Source: Alphaproteobacteria bacterium (GTDB taxonomy: Bacteria > Pseudomonadota > Alphaproteobacteria > Rickettsiales > SXRF01). Taken from it: DNA of 64,000 nt. Location of the stretch: contig JANYES010000004.1 of NCBI GenBank assembly GCA_025362975.1, forward strand, positions 142,390-206,389. Direction: 5' to 3'. A program made the translations under genes and the position numbers. Positions within the stretch are counted from its first letter, which is position 1; the number at the start of each line of letters is the position of its first letter. Positions 1-9,412 of this stretch are shown here, piece by piece. The notes under the pieces are model-generated. The model worked only from the letters and a program-made list of their open reading frames with translations. It was not told the origin of the DNA and searched no databases.

Positions 1-2
1 AG

Positions 3-1370
3 GCGATCTTCCTCGAAGGCTCCAAAGCTGTTGCAGCTGGCCTGAACCCGATGGACCTGAAACGCGGCATCGACCTCGCGGTTGACGCAGTCGTTGCGGA
101 AATCAAAAAGAAATCGAAGCCGGTCGGCTCGAAAGATGAATGGGCGCAGGTTGCTACCATCTCCGCCAACGGCGACCATGAAGTCGGCCAGAAAATCGCT
201 GAAGCGATGGAAAAAGTGGGCCGTGAAGGCGTTATCACTGTTGAAGAAGCCAAAGGCCTCGAGTTCGAACTCGACGTGGTTGAAGGCATGATGTTCGACC
301 GTGGTTACCTTTCCCCGTACTTCGTGACCAACTCTGAAAAGATGGTCGTTGAACTGGAAAACCCATACCTGCTGATCTTCGAAAAGAAGCTCTCCGGCCT
401 CCAGCCTATGCTGCCCCTGCTTGAAGCAGTCGTTCAGCAGCAGCGCCCGCTCCTCATCATCGCAGAAGATGTTGAAGGCGAAGCGCTTGCTACCCTCGTA
501 GTGAACAAACTCCGTGGCGGCCTCAAAGTCGCTGCTGTTAAAGCTCCTGGCTTCGGCGATCGCCGCAAAGCCATGCTTGACGATATCGCAGTCCTCACCG
601 GCGGCGAAGTCATCAGCGAAGACCTCGGCATTAAACTGGAAAAAGTAACCCTGCAGAGCCTCGGCCGTGCGAAAAAAGTGGTCATCACCAAAGACGATAC
701 CACCATCGTTGACGGCGCTGGCGACAAGAAGCTCATCGAAGCACGTTGCAGCACGCTGCGCGCCCAGATCGAAGAAACCACGTCGGATTACGACCGTGAA
801 AAAATGCAGGAACGCCTCGCTAAACTCGCTGGCGGCGTAGCTGTACTTAAAGTCGGCGGTTCGTCGGAAGTTGAAGTGAAAGAACGCAAAGACCGCGTTG
901 ACGATGCGCTGCACGCGACCCGCGCAGCCGTTGAAGAAGGTATCGTCCCAGGCGGCGGCACCACCCTTCTGTACGCATCGCGCGCTCTTGAGAACATCAA
1001 GACCGACAACGACGACCAGAAAGCCGGCATCAACATCATCCGCCGCGCCCTTCAGGCTCCGCTTCGCCAGATCATCGAAAACGCCGGTCTCGACGGCGCT
1101 GTCGTTGCGGGCAAGATTCTGGAAAGCAAAGACACCAACTACGGTTTCGACGCTCAGAAGCTTGAATATTGCGACCTGATCAAGGCCGGTATCATCGACC
1201 CGACCAAAGTCGTTCGCTCTGCCCTGCAGGGTGCCGCTTCGGTTGCCAGCCTCCTGATCACCACCGAAGCCCTCATCGCAGAAATGCCGGAAGACAAGAA
1301 GTCTGGCGGCGGTTCTGGCGGCATGGGTGGCATGGGCGGTATGGGTGGCATGGGCGACATGGACTTCTAG
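3..1370 (+). CDS. groL: 60 kDa chaperonin GroEL, 5' end outside the window
   Basis: This is the large subunit of the GroEL/GroES chaperonin, the cytosolic ATP-driven folding cage. The frame is already open at base 3 and reads into the conserved [12 protein letters not shown] segment, so the ATG at 51 is internal. About 455 codons are present, against roughly 545 for the family, so about 90 N-terminal residues, including the first ATP-binding loop, lie outside. The apical domain, the [11 protein letters not shown] segment and the Gly-Gly-Met tail that lines the cavity floor are all visible. A strong terminator follows at 1403. The identification is certain. groES would be expected just upstream but cannot be seen. 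Confidence 0.98.
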   Translation, partial: AIFLEGSKAVAAGLNPMDLKRGIDLAVDAVVAEIKKKSKPVGSKDEWAQVATISANGDHEVGQKIAEAMEKVGREGVITVEEAKGLEFELDVVEGMMFDRGYLSPYFVTNSEKMVVELENPYLLIFEKKLSGLQPMLPLLEAVVQQQRPLLIIAEDVEGEALATLVVNKLRGGLKVAAVKAPGFGDRRKAMLDDIAVLTGGEVISEDLGIKLEKVTLQSLGRAKKVVITKDDTTIVDGAGDKKLIEARCSTLRAQIEETTSDYDREKMQERLAKLAGGVAVLKVGGSSEVEVKERKDRVDDALHATRAAVEEGIVPGGGTTLLYASRALENIKTDNDDQKAGINIIRRALQAPLRQIIENAGLDGAVVAGKILESKDTNYGFDAQKLEYCDLIKAGIIDPTKVVRSALQGAASVASLLITTEALIAEMPEDKKSGGGSGGMGGMGGMGGMGDMDF

Positions 1371-1402
1371 TCCCAGCCCGGCTCCTAAGTCTCAAATGCA
1401 AC

Positions 1403-1430
1403 AAAGGGCGGCCCTCGGGTCGCCCTTTTT
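1403..1430 (+). terminator. Rho-independent terminator of groL
   Basis: An 11-bp stem (1403-1413 with 1418-1428, one G-T pair) closes a CTCG loop and runs into a T tract. It begins 33 nt after the groL stop codon. Confidence 0.9.
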
Positions 1431-1551
1431 GTTTCCAGCACCCATTGTCAGTGCCGCAGCTTGTCACAATCCATAACCTCCCTAATTTTCTGAACTATCT
1501 TCCCAGCCAAACCAATTACTAATACCCATTAAATGCTTTCTTCACATAACC

Positions 1552-1579
1552 TTAACAAAATCCCTGACAGCCTTATGTT
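1552..1579 (+). promoter_or_regulatory. Possible sigma-70-type promoter for the 1609 gene pair
   Basis: A TTAACA box (1552-1557) and a TATGTT box (1574-1579) are separated by 16 bp, in an AT-rich stretch 30 bp before the start codon. The boxes match consensus only partly. The rest of the 238-bp gap after groL holds the terminator and nothing else I recognise. Confidence 0.25.
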
Positions 1580-1608
1580 AGAATCTTATGGTGAGGAATA
1601 GTGTTTAA

Positions 1609-2763
1609 ATGAGGAAAAATTTGGCGCACGAAACCAAGTTAACACCTGATAAATCAAAAGAAATTAAAGAGCCAATCGGCCAACCCTTTGACGCATCTGC
1701 ATCACCCTTTTCGGCAAAAAATAACTCCGATAACAGAAAAACCCGCGCCGACCTCATCCCCGACATGATACCTATTGGCAGTGCCGCTGCCGAATCCGGC
1801 ATCAATGTGACCGCTGATGAAGGTCCCCGCAGCTTTATATCAAAGGGCGAACGGGTGCATAAATGGGGTTCCTACCTCGGCATTGACTGGATATTCAACA
1901 CCCTTGCCGGCGTCAGCTTTGCTTATTGGGGCAACCACACTGAGATGGGCCAAAAATTATGGAGCAAACCGCTTACCAACGAATTCACCTACGCCCTAAA
2001 GCCCTTAATCAAAAACCCTGAATATCTCAAGGCCAGCGTAGCCAAGGGCAATCTTTTCATGTCGATCATCGCAGGTGGCATGTTCACCATTCCGCCGCTG
2101 ATGCTGCTGGAAACGAATAAAAACAAACGCGACATTACCCAATGGCTCGACGAAAAGATTTACGGCAAAGAAGCCGTCGAAAACGACCCTAAATTCGCTA
2201 AAGCCTACGAAGAAATTATGAACGAGCCGAAAAAAGACTTCGCCTCCGGCATGCTTTCGCGCGGCGCAGCGCTTGCACCGCTGCTTGCAATGATCATGTT
2301 TACCCCTACACGTAAACTAACCGATAAGATCTATTTTGACCACGTGGCCAAAGCCAGTGAATCGGCAGCCAATAAGCTTGGCTTCACCGCAGAAAACAGC
2401 TTCAAGAACGTCAGCCGTGAAGTTGCCAATGAACGTTGGAAATTCATTCACGACGGCGTAGCGATGGATTTTGGCCTTGGCATTCCATACGCGGTGTTGC
2501 ATGCGTTCTTTTACAATAAATTTGCCGGTAAGTGCGCCGACAAAAATAGCGTTTCAAAAGAAGAAACGCTGAAAGATAATCTAACCGCAACGAATACAAT
2601 TAATGCGCCGATTGCGGAAACAGGTTTTGACAATTCGCCGCCCACTCAGTCTTGGACGAAAAAAACCAAACCGGCGGAGAAATACGATATCGCCACTGTG
2701 AAACCCGGCTTCGCTGAGAAAGCCGCCGCTGATAAATCAACGGTGGAGGCGCACCACATATGA
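1609..2763 (+). CDS. Hypothetical membrane protein, first of a tandem paralogous pair
   Basis: I do not recognise this 384-aa protein. It has a polar N-terminus of about 80 residues, then hydrophobic segments near residues 85-105, 145-165, 205-225 and 285-300. A charged loop in the middle (MLLETNKNKRDITQWLDEK) is followed by a polar, disordered-looking tail after about residue 310. The start ATG has a TGAGGA ribosome-binding site at 1592-1597. It overlaps the next gene by 4 bp (ATGA). That gene shares the same hydrophobic layout and the motif 'MLE.nk....i.kWL.e', so the two arose by duplication. Neither has catalytic-looking motifs. A structural or complex-forming membrane role is only a guess. 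Confidence 0.8.
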   Translation: MRKNLAHETKLTPDKSKEIKEPIGQPFDASASPFSAKNNSDNRKTRADLIPDMIPIGSAAAESGINVTADEGPRSFISKGERVHKWGSYLGIDWIFNTLAGVSFAYWGNHTEMGQKLWSKPLTNEFTYALKPLIKNPEYLKASVAKGNLFMSIIAGGMFTIPPLMLLETNKNKRDITQWLDEKIYGKEAVENDPKFAKAYEEIMNEPKKDFASGMLSRGAALAPLLAMIMFTPTRKLTDKIYFDHVAKASESAANKLGFTAENSFKNVSREVANERWKFIHDGVAMDFGLGIPYAVLHAFFYNKFAGKCADKNSVSKEETLKDNLTATNTINAPIAETGFDNSPPTQSWTKKTKPAEKYDIATVKPGFAEKAAADKSTVEAHHI

Positions 2764-3836
2764 GCGACCTTCACCTCAATGACTTGATGTCCACCGATAA
2801 GGAATATGTAGAAGCCCCACAGGACATCGCTAAAGATGAAAAACGCGAAAAGCTTAAGCAGGAAATTTTATTTGATAAAGCTGTCTATGGAGGTATTTCT
2901 TATGCTGCACAGGCCGCTACCGGTATAGCCCTGCTACGCTGGCTGAAATATGGTTCCGGCAAGGCGCACTTCGAAAAAGCAGCTCGCTGGCTTGGCCCAA
3001 AAATCTTCAATCGCCCAACGATTGAGGAAGCGGCGAAAGAAGTTAGCACACCACTTATCGTGTCCACTATGATCATGGTCGGCAACACTTTCATGCTTCC
3101 GGTGAAGATGCTTGAAAACCGTAAAGTTGGAATCGTGAAATGGTTACATGAGCGTGATGTCGCTAAACAGGAAGCAGCTGGCAATCCACAAACTGAGGAA
3201 GAAAAAGCGCACGACGCACAGCTGTTCAAAGAACTCGAAGCGCAACCGACACAATCATGGAAGTCGCTGCTTGGCGGACGTGCGTTCGGTCTTGCCGCCG
3301 TGTTCGCCGCCACTTTCGCTATTGGCAATAGCCGCAATGAAGCGATGCAGAAATATTCTGCCGACGCTATCTTGAAAGGCGCTGATGCCATCGGCTTGAA
3401 AAAATTGGCGAAGAATGAAACGGTGCGCCAGTATTTCTACCTTGGCTTCGTAGACCTGTTTTATTCTGCGGTCGCGACTGCTGGCCTGTATCTATACAGC
3501 CATACAATCGCACCGCCAAAGAAAGATAAAACTTCCACCGAGCCAGGAAAGCCTGGAATTAAACCGCATAAGCCCACCATTAGTGAAGAGCTTACGGAAT
3601 TGATGGTAATGAATAATCAGATACCTGACATCAAACCTAAGACAGCCAAACCAACCACAGCAGAAGTTGTTGCTGCACCGCAGGAAGAATTACCGGCCCC
3701 AGCCGCAAACACCAACTTCACCGACAAAGTGACAAAAAAACCCTCCGCCACTGTACCCAGTGAGATCCATACAAAACGCTTAGCAGCACAGCAAAAGTCT
3801 GATGATGTAAAATCCTGGGACCGCTCCCCTGCTTAA
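2760..3836 (+). CDS. Hypothetical membrane protein, second of a tandem paralogous pair
   Basis: This 358-aa protein of unknown function is translationally coupled to its upstream paralogue by an ATGA overlap. Shared features are a polar N-terminus, a hydrophobic segment around residues 42-58, a long helix ending LPVKMLENRKVGIVKWLHE (compare IPPLMLLETNKNKRDITQWL in the partner), a variable charged insert, a second hydrophobic pair (FGLAAVFAATFAIGN and FVDLFYSAVATAGLYLYS) and a Pro/Lys/Thr-rich tail of about 100 residues. Coupled expression suggests the two products work together, perhaps as a hetero-oligomer in the inner membrane. That is inference. No homologous family name came to mind. Confidence 0.8.
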   Translation: MSDLHLNDLMSTDKEYVEAPQDIAKDEKREKLKQEILFDKAVYGGISYAAQAATGIALLRWLKYGSGKAHFEKAARWLGPKIFNRPTIEEAAKEVSTPLIVSTMIMVGNTFMLPVKMLENRKVGIVKWLHERDVAKQEAAGNPQTEEEKAHDAQLFKELEAQPTQSWKSLLGGRAFGLAAVFAATFAIGNSRNEAMQKYSADAILKGADAIGLKKLAKNETVRQYFYLGFVDLFYSAVATAGLYLYSHTIAPPKKDKTSTEPGKPGIKPHKPTISEELTELMVMNNQIPDIKPKTAKPTTAEVVAAPQEELPAPAANTNFTDKVTKKPSATVPSEIHTKRLAAQQKSDDVKSWDRSPA

Positions 3837-3893
3837 ACTTATTTTCTGGGTTTCAAATCTAATTATTCCGGTTAAACAATACTTACAGGTTAC

Positions 3894-3984
3894 GTTCCTA
3901 GCTCGGAGAACCATTTTGAAGGCTAGGGACTACCCTTGTTCCCCCATTCCGTAAAAGGGCTGAGGGAACAAGGTTTTATTTTTT
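3894..3984 (+). ncRNA. Candidate small RNA or orphan structured transcript with terminator
   Basis: Two hairpins stand in tandem in an otherwise gene-free gap. The first pairs 3894-3903 with 3921-3930, about 9-10 bp with G-T pairs. The second pairs 3934-3943 with 3964-3973, 10 bp and perfect (CCTTGTTCCC with its complement), and runs into TTTTATTTTTT. The second has the form of a strong Rho-independent terminator. The first is too structured to be chance leader sequence. It could be the 3' end of a short regulatory RNA, or simply the terminator of the upstream operon, whose stop codon is at 3836. It does not match what I remember of 6S, SRP or tmRNA. Confidence 0.45.
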
Positions 3985-4017
3985 CCAGCCCCCATTAGTT
4001 TTTCTTGCAGAATACCC

Positions 4018-4046
4018 TTGACTTACCCCCGAAAACCCCTTAAAAA
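4018..4046 (+). promoter_or_regulatory. Probable promoter of rpmB
   Basis: A TTGACT -35 box (4018-4023) and a TAAAAA -10 box (4041-4046) have the ideal 17-bp spacing and end 39 bp before the rpmB start. The -35 is close to consensus and the -10 is weaker. Confidence 0.5.
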
Positions 4047-4085
4047 AGCGCCTCATTCTAATTAAAGCGATAAAAAAGGTATTTT

Positions 4086-4385
4086 ATGTCAAGGCGTTGC
4101 TCTATCACCGGAACCGGTTCACAGTACGGGAACAAAGTTTCCCACTCCAACCACAAAACCCGCACCCGCTTCATGCCGAATCTCCAGCACGTTTCGCTGG
4201 TGAGCGACATTCTCGGCACGTCGGTTCCCTTACGCGTTACCGCGCACACCCTGCGTTCGATCGAACACAACGGCGGCCTCGACAGCTACCTGCTCAATCA
4301 CCGCGTTGCCGTGCTCACGCCGCAAGCTGCAAAGCTGAAACGCCAGATCAAGCGCAAAATCGCTAAGACGAAAGCTGTCGCTTAA
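4086..4385 (+). CDS. rpmB: 50S ribosomal protein L28
   Basis: This 99-aa basic protein carries the L28 signature MSRRCSITGTG..YGNKVSHSNHKTR near the N-terminus and the KT..RFMPNLQ core. It is a structural protein of the large ribosomal subunit. The length matches alphaproteobacterial L28, which is longer at the C-terminus than the E. coli form (78 aa). It lies downstream of its own likely promoter and 20 bp before a methyltransferase gene on the same strand. The identification is secure. Confidence 0.97.
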   Translation: MSRRCSITGTGSQYGNKVSHSNHKTRTRFMPNLQHVSLVSDILGTSVPLRVTAHTLRSIEHNGGLDSYLLNHRVAVLTPQAAKLKRQIKRKIAKTKAVA

Positions 4386-4405
4386 TTCCAAACTGAAGGC
4401 TTATC

Positions 4406-5146
4406 GTGGATCCAGTTATTTACGATGAGATGCTTGAGCAAGAGAATAAGCACTGGTGGTTTCTCGCGCGCCGCGCGATTGTGTCATCCGTTTTAAAGCG
4501 CATCAAACTTCCCGCCAATCCCAAAATTCTCGATGCTGGCTGCGGCACAGGCGGCAATTTGCGCATGCTGTCCGAATGCGGTGGCGAACTCTATGGTTTT
4601 GAACTCAACGATAAAGCCCGAGGACACGCCCAGTCGCTCAAACTCGGTACTATTGAATCCGGCATCCTACCTAACGGCATCCCCTTCGGCGATACCAAAT
4701 TCGACCTGATTGGTTTCTTCGACGTGCTCGAACATATCGAAGACGACAAGACCGCCCTCAAAGCCGTTGTCGACCGTTTAGCGTCCGGCGGTTTGCTGTG
4801 TATGAACGTTCCCGCCTATCAATGGCTCTTCACCCGCCATGACCGCCTGCACCACCATTTTCGCCGCTACAACCGCACCCAGATCATCGGTATGCTCAAA
4901 GCAGCGGGCCTGACGGTCGAATTCGCCAGCTACTGGAATTTCCTGCTCTTCCCCATCGCCATGCTCGTACGCCTGTTCGATGGCATCGGTTACCCCAAGC
5001 ACCACGCCATTGGCGCTGGCCAGCCCTCGCCCTTAATCAACGCCGCCCTGCTTTCCATCGTATCGGCAGAAAGCCATATATTACCACATATTAACCTACC
5101 CTTCGGTCTTTCTATCCTTTTAGTGGCACGAAAACCTGCGCTCTGA
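4406..5146 (+). CDS. Class I SAM-dependent methyltransferase
   Basis: The 246-aa protein has the Rossmann-type SAM-binding motif ILDAGCGTGGN near residues 40-52, an acidic residue closing strand 2 (GFELN), and the motif IV segment DLIGFFDVLEHIEDD near 100-115. The C-terminal third is hydrophobic and may lie against the membrane. This Methyltransf_11-like architecture is common in polysaccharide and lipid-glycan loci, but the substrate cannot be read from sequence. The start is a GTG. The next gene, a glutamine-synthetase-like ligase, begins 12 bp after the stop, so the two probably form an operon and may act in one pathway (inference). Confidence 0.85.
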   Translation: MDPVIYDEMLEQENKHWWFLARRAIVSSVLKRIKLPANPKILDAGCGTGGNLRMLSECGGELYGFELNDKARGHAQSLKLGTIESGILPNGIPFGDTKFDLIGFFDVLEHIEDDKTALKAVVDRLASGGLLCMNVPAYQWLFTRHDRLHHHFRRYNRTQIIGMLKAAGLTVEFASYWNFLLFPIAMLVRLFDGIGYPKHHAIGAGQPSPLINAALLSIVSAESHILPHINLPFGLSILLVARKPAL

Positions 5147-5157
5147 TAGAATAACGC

Positions 5158-6261
5158 ATGGATTTTCCTCAAGATACATCCCCGGCCAAAGCCGAAGCCC
5201 TTCAACTCGCGCGCGCGCGCATCGTTGAACTGCAATCCAAAATCAAAAGTGAGTACGGCCTCGATGTACGCTGCGGCATCGAGCTTGAGTTTAACGGCGC
5301 CAAAGGCGGTCACGCAAAATTGCTGCACACTTCCGTCCTCAAGGGCATCATGAAAGATGTCCCCTTCTTCACTGAAGCTGTCAACGATTCTAAAAACGAT
5401 AGTATGCAGAATTTAATCGCCGCCATCGGCACGCCCATCGCTGGCCTTATCGGCGCTTCGGAGAGTGTCGCCTGCGCCGCCGTAATGTCGGCCGTGGCAA
5501 TCGCCTTCATCAAAATCATTCCCGGCACTATCGCCCGCCAGTACGAAGTTAAATTCGATACCTACGACAAGGATGGAAAAATTTTCGGCGACCTGAGCGA
5601 ATTGTCCCAGTCGGTGCGTTCGACCCGGGCATTATTGAATGAACAAGAGAGCAAAAAAGCGCTCGGCGTCCGCGACGTAAATTTCCACTCGAGAAAATAC
5701 TACAATCCTTTGCGTCTTGGATATGCCTCCTGCCTTTCAATGCATGTGAATATGAGCTTGTGGGAAAAAGACGGCAAAAACGTGACAAGCGACGCCGACA
5801 TCAACCGCAACTGCGGTCAGGCAATCCTCGACATGCAGCACGAAGCGGCGCTGGGCATGATAAATACCAAAAACGCCTACGATATCGCCCTGCCAAAAGG
5901 GTTTTGCGGCCCTAAAACCATCGATATTTCGACGAAAAAAGGCGGCTACACGTTGTCTGACCGCGGCTGGAACGGAACCGATAGCAAACGCCATGAAAAC
6001 CGCATGCCGCGCGCCGACTCCGACCCTGAGTTTGCCATCGTCACTTCGCTGGGCGCGCTGTATGAAGGCCTGCAGCGCCACGCGAGCGAACAAAAAGACG
6101 GCATCACCACCGCCGACATCGCCGACCGCGCCATTCCCAAAAGTTTGGATGAAGCCGTAGAGCGCTTCGGCAAAAGCCAGATTTGCGAACGCGTGCTGGG
6201 TAAGGATCTTTTTGACAGCATGCTCAAATGCCACCAACCGGAAAAGTCCCTCGCTATCTAG
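5158..6261 (+). CDS. Divergent glutamine-synthetase-fold amide ligase
   Basis: I assign the 367-aa product to the glutamine synthetase/carboxylate-amine ligase superfamily from motifs in the right order. These are CGIELEF at about residues 39-45 (the metal-binding E-x-E strand), [12 protein letters not shown] at 126-137 (compare GQxE), [13 protein letters not shown] at 194-206 (the HVHxSLW catalytic histidine strand), and [15 protein letters not shown] at 280-294 (the R..E.R.pgAdaNPYLa segment). The usual N-terminal beta-grasp domain is short or absent, and at 367 aa it is smaller than GlnA (about 470). It is unlikely to be housekeeping GlnA. A gamma-glutamyl-amine ligase or another ATP-dependent amidation is possible. 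It follows a methyltransferase in an apparent operon and overlaps the convergent cobT by 4 bp. Confidence 0.7.
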   Translation: MDFPQDTSPAKAEALQLARARIVELQSKIKSEYGLDVRCGIELEFNGAKGGHAKLLHTSVLKGIMKDVPFFTEAVNDSKNDSMQNLIAAIGTPIAGLIGASESVACAAVMSAVAIAFIKIIPGTIARQYEVKFDTYDKDGKIFGDLSELSQSVRSTRALLNEQESKKALGVRDVNFHSRKYYNPLRLGYASCLSMHVNMSLWEKDGKNVTSDADINRNCGQAILDMQHEAALGMINTKNAYDIALPKGFCGPKTIDISTKKGGYTLSDRGWNGTDSKRHENRMPRADSDPEFAIVTSLGALYEGLQRHASEQKDGITTADIADRAIPKSLDEAVERFGKSQICERVLGKDLFDSMLKCHQPEKSLAI

Positions 6262-8060
6262 CGCTCAGAAAACAGCTTGACCAGCTGCTCTGTCATCGTT
6301 TCACCAAGCTTTTCGATCTCCGAAATTGTCACCGCGCGCTTGTAATACCGCGTCACATCATGCCCGATGCCGATGGCGACAAGCTCAATCGGCAATTGAT
6401 TTTCTACCTTGGCGATCACCTCGCGCAAATTCAAATCGAGATAGCTGCCGTTATTAAGCGACAACGTCGAATCGTCCACCGGCGCGCCGTCGGAAATCAC
6501 CATCAGGATGCGGCGCTGCTCGGGACGTGCCAGCAACCGGTCGCACGCCCATAAAATCGCCTCGCCGTCGATGTTTTCTTTGAGAACGCCTTCCTTCAGC
6601 ATCAGCCCGATATTCTTGCGCGCCTTGCGCCAACTGATATCGGCAGGTTTGTAAATGATATGACGCAAATCATTAAGCCGCCCGGGATGCGCTTGCTTGC
6701 CGTCCTTCATCCATTGCTTGTAGGAATTGCCGCCTTTCCACTCTTTCGTGGTAAAGCCGAGGATTTCGCATTTCACGCCGCAGCGCTCCAGCGTGCGCGA
6801 AATAATATCGGCGCTGAGCGCTGCAATCGTAATCGGCCGCCCGCGCATAGAACCGGAATTATCAATCAGCAAGGTCACAATCGTATCGCGGAACTCCGTG
6901 TCTTTCTCGCGCTTATAAATCTGCTCATATTCAGGATGGATGATAACGCGCGTCAGCTTGCGGCTGTCGATCAACCCATCATCCTCATCGAAAATCCAGT
7001 GCCGCGCCTGCTGCGCGAGCAGGAAACGCTGCAATTTATTAGCAAGCCGCGCCGTCACCGTCTGAAATTGCCCAAGCTTCTGGTCGAGCTGTTTGCGTAA
7101 ACCCTCCAGCTCGGTAGAACTCGCCAGCGACGACGCCAGCACAATCTCGTCAAACTCCCGCGTATACGCATGATACGGGCGCGTCTGCACTGTGTGTTCC
7201 TTGCTGTTATAAGGATACGGCGTTTCCGGCGTTGCCGTCACGCGCTCGCCCTTATCCATCATCGCTTCTTCGCTGCTCATGCCGCCCGCCTTCACCGGCA
7301 GTTCGCTCGGCGCGGATTCCGCTTCCTCCGTCGATGGCAGCGGGGCCGACATCGTCGCCTGCGTTTCGCCGTCTTCTTCCGATTCGCTCAGTGCCTGCGC
7401 GGCACCGCCATCGCCCTGCGTTTCGTCCGGCTTACCGGGATTCATCACCCGCGTCAGCACGTCGATCAGCTCCAGCGACAGCGAACCGAATTTCTGCTGG
7501 TCGCTAATTTTCGCACGCATCTTTTCCAGAATCGGCGCCGCCTCGCCCATCGATTCTTCCGCGCGCTCCAGCGAACGCTCAAGGAACGATGCCAGCTGCA
7601 TGCCCTGCACATTCTTGCGCACCAGCAATTCCAGCAGGCTCGACAGCGGCATTTCTTCCGCGTGCAAATTTTTCTGCATCGCGTCGCGCTCAAACCGCTT
7701 GGCCAGATTATGCCGCACCCCAGCCATATCCTGCCCGCCAAGCGTTTCCACCCGGATATGCTCCAGCATATCGAACACCGCCGCCGCATCCTGCGTCGAA
7801 GGCCGCGACTCGGCATGCTGCCCGATACTGTGATGGCGCAGCAGCAACGCCGCACGATCCGCATGCCCGCGCACCGTCGATAACGCATCGCCCGTAGGCA
7901 TTTCCGCAATCTGCGCCAGCGCGATATCAGGCTTCGTCGGCGACCCCACAAAATCCACAATCACCTTCTTATCCGCCACGAGCGCGCGCGTCGTCGATAA
8001 CAGCGCGTTTTTATAATCGCTGAACTGCTGATCGCTGAACTCGGAATTTTTCAGTGGCAC
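6258..8060 (-). CDS. cobT: CobT-type cobaltochelatase subunit (VWA domain)
   Basis: This 600-aa protein is the CobT family partner of the AAA+ ATPase CobS. With CobN, the pair inserts Co2+ into hydrogenobyrinic acid diamide in aerobic cobalamin synthesis. A helical N-terminal CobT domain is followed by an acidic, Ser/Glu-rich linker (about 210-260) and a C-terminal von Willebrand A domain. The MIDAS motif DNSGSM (D400-S402-S404) and the late SDGAPVDD segment are intact. It lies 2 bp downstream of cobS. The bolA/J-protein/cobS/cobT order recurs in alphaproteobacteria, and no cobN or other cob gene is in this window, so the target here may not be the corrin ring. Confidence 0.93.
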   Translation of the reverse strand: MPLKNSEFSDQQFSDYKNALLSTTRALVADKKVIVDFVGSPTKPDIALAQIAEMPTGDALSTVRGHADRAALLLRHHSIGQHAESRPSTQDAAAVFDMLEHIRVETLGGQDMAGVRHNLAKRFERDAMQKNLHAEEMPLSSLLELLVRKNVQGMQLASFLERSLERAEESMGEAAPILEKMRAKISDQQKFGSLSLELIDVLTRVMNPGKPDETQGDGGAAQALSESEEDGETQATMSAPLPSTEEAESAPSELPVKAGGMSSEEAMMDKGERVTATPETPYPYNSKEHTVQTRPYHAYTREFDEIVLASSLASSTELEGLRKQLDQKLGQFQTVTARLANKLQRFLLAQQARHWIFDEDDGLIDSRKLTRVIIHPEYEQIYKREKDTEFRDTIVTLLIDNSGSMRGRPITIAALSADIISRTLERCGVKCEILGFTTKEWKGGNSYKQWMKDGKQAHPGRLNDLRHIIYKPADISWRKARKNIGLMLKEGVLKENIDGEAILWACDRLLARPEQRRILMVISDGAPVDDSTLSLNNGSYLDLNLREVIAKVENQLPIELVAIGIGHDVTRYYKRAVTISEIEKLGETMTEQLVKLFSER

Positions 8061-8062
8061 GA

Positions 8063-9025
8063 TTAAAGAACAGTGTTAAAGCAGCGCTGGTAATATTCCG
8101 CGATAATCCCGCGCTCATTCTCATCGCATTTGTTGAGGAACGTCAGCTTGAACGCGAGGTGCACGTCATTAAAGATCTCCGCGTTTTCCGCCCAGTTGAT
8201 CACCGTGCGCGGCGACATGACGGTGGTTAAATCGCCGTTCATGAAACCCTCACGCGTAAGCTGCGCCATTGCGATCATGCTTTTTATCGTCTCTTTGTTT
8301 TTCGCCATGTCCTTCACCTTGGACATCACCACTTTCAGCTCATCTTCGGCTGGCAGGTAATTCAGAGTCGCCACGATATTCCAGCGGTCCATCTGCCCTT
8401 GGTTGATCGGTTGGGTGCCATGATAAAGCCCAGTCGAATCACCAAGCCCTACAGTATTTGACGTCGCGAACAAACGGAAATACGGATTCGGCGACAGCAC
8501 GCGGTTCTGGTCCAGCAGCGTCAGCTTACCCTGCACTTCCAGCACGCGCTGAATCACGAACATCACGTCCGGACGGCCCGCGTCATACTCGTCAAATACC
8601 AGCGCCACCGGGCGCGTCAGCGACCACGGCAAAATGCCTTCCTGAAACTGCGTCACCTGCTTGCCTTCCTTAAGCGTAATCACATCGCGCCCGACAAGGT
8701 CGGTGCGGCTGATATGGCTATCGAGGTTCACACGGATGCACGGCCAGTTGAGGCGCGCCGCCACCTGCTCGATATGCGTCGATTTCCCGGTGCCGTGATA
8801 ACCCTGCACCAGTACGCGCCGGTTATGCGTAAACCCCGAGAGAATTGCCTTAGTCGCCTCCGGTTCAAAGTGATAATCCGGGTCGATCTGTGGCACGTGT
8901 TCGTCGCTGTTGGTAAACGCGCTGACAGGTTGGTGCCATTTAAACCCGAACAGCTTTTCGGTAGAGACGATTTTATCCGGTGTGGCAGGAGCTTCCATTG
9001 TGTCTTTCAAAACGGCTTTGGTCAT
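8063..9025 (-). CDS. cobS: CobS-type AAA+ ATPase of cobaltochelatase
   Basis: The 320-aa protein is a MoxR-like AAA+ ATPase. The Walker A motif GYHGTGKS lies at residues 75-82, the Walker B ALVFDEYD at about 141-148, sensor 1 follows in RLFATSNT, and a sensor 2-type segment in [11 protein letters not shown]. It also has the CobS N-terminal segment [11 protein letters not shown]. It forms a ring that drives metal insertion together with CobT, which follows immediately downstream. The start ATG overlaps the stop of the upstream small gene (ATGA), so translation is probably coupled. Confidence 0.95.
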   Translation of the reverse strand: MTKAVLKDTMEAPATPDKIVSTEKLFGFKWHQPVSAFTNSDEHVPQIDPDYHFEPEATKAILSGFTHNRRVLVQGYHGTGKSTHIEQVAARLNWPCIRVNLDSHISRTDLVGRDVITLKEGKQVTQFQEGILPWSLTRPVALVFDEYDAGRPDVMFVIQRVLEVQGKLTLLDQNRVLSPNPYFRLFATSNTVGLGDSTGLYHGTQPINQGQMDRWNIVATLNYLPAEDELKVVMSKVKDMAKNKETIKSMIAMAQLTREGFMNGDLTTVMSPRTVINWAENAEIFNDVHLAFKLTFLNKCDENERGIIAEYYQRCFNTVL

Positions 9026-9357
9026 CTGTTTTTCTTACGTTTGTTAGTGTTGGTTGGTTTCGGTTCTTCGGTTTTCGTAGTGATTTCGGTGCCCGCCTGT
9101 TCAAGCGTCTGGCGTTCACCTGGCGTGAGTGGTTTGCCGATCTTGCGCTGGTTACGCGTCACGCAGCTATTATACGCGGCTGCACCCTTTTGGAACTGAT
9201 GCCCGCATATCGCGTCGACGTTTTTGGACGACCATTTTTCAGTTCCCGGCTGCGCCTGCGTTTCCCACGCATCGGAATGCGGGCTGTGCAGCGCATAAGC
9301 TTCGGTGACAAATAACATAAAACCTCCAATCGCTAACGTGGCATATTTCGTAAACAC
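9022..9357 (-). CDS. Small secreted hypothetical protein between the J-domain gene and cobS
   Basis: The open frame runs from an ATG at 9420, but a GTG at 9357-9355 is preferred. It is preceded by a GGGGGA ribosome-binding site, and translation from it gives a signal peptide (hydrophobic core ATLAIGGFMLFVTE, likely cleavage after AYA). The mature part of about 85 residues has two cysteines (ICGHQF and SCVTRN) that could form a disulfide, and a Lys/Thr/Pro-rich tail ending KRKKNR. The stop overlaps the cobS start. I do not recognise the family. The periplasmic location is inferred from the signal peptide. Confidence 0.6.
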   Translation of the reverse strand: MFTKYATLAIGGFMLFVTEAYALHSPHSDAWETQAQPGTEKWSSKNVDAICGHQFQKGAAAYNSCVTRNQRKIGKPLTPGERQTLEQAGTEITTKTEEPKPTNTNKRKKNR

Positions 9358-9412
9358 AACATTCCCCCGTGAATAGTTAAAATATACACCAAATTCAGAC
9401 CGCCGCAACCGT

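Noticed and set aside
5410-5530. Hydrophobic stretch in the GS-like protein taken as membrane helices
   Set aside because: It aligns with the helix before the Q-x-E strand in glutamine synthetases, so a soluble enzyme core explains it.
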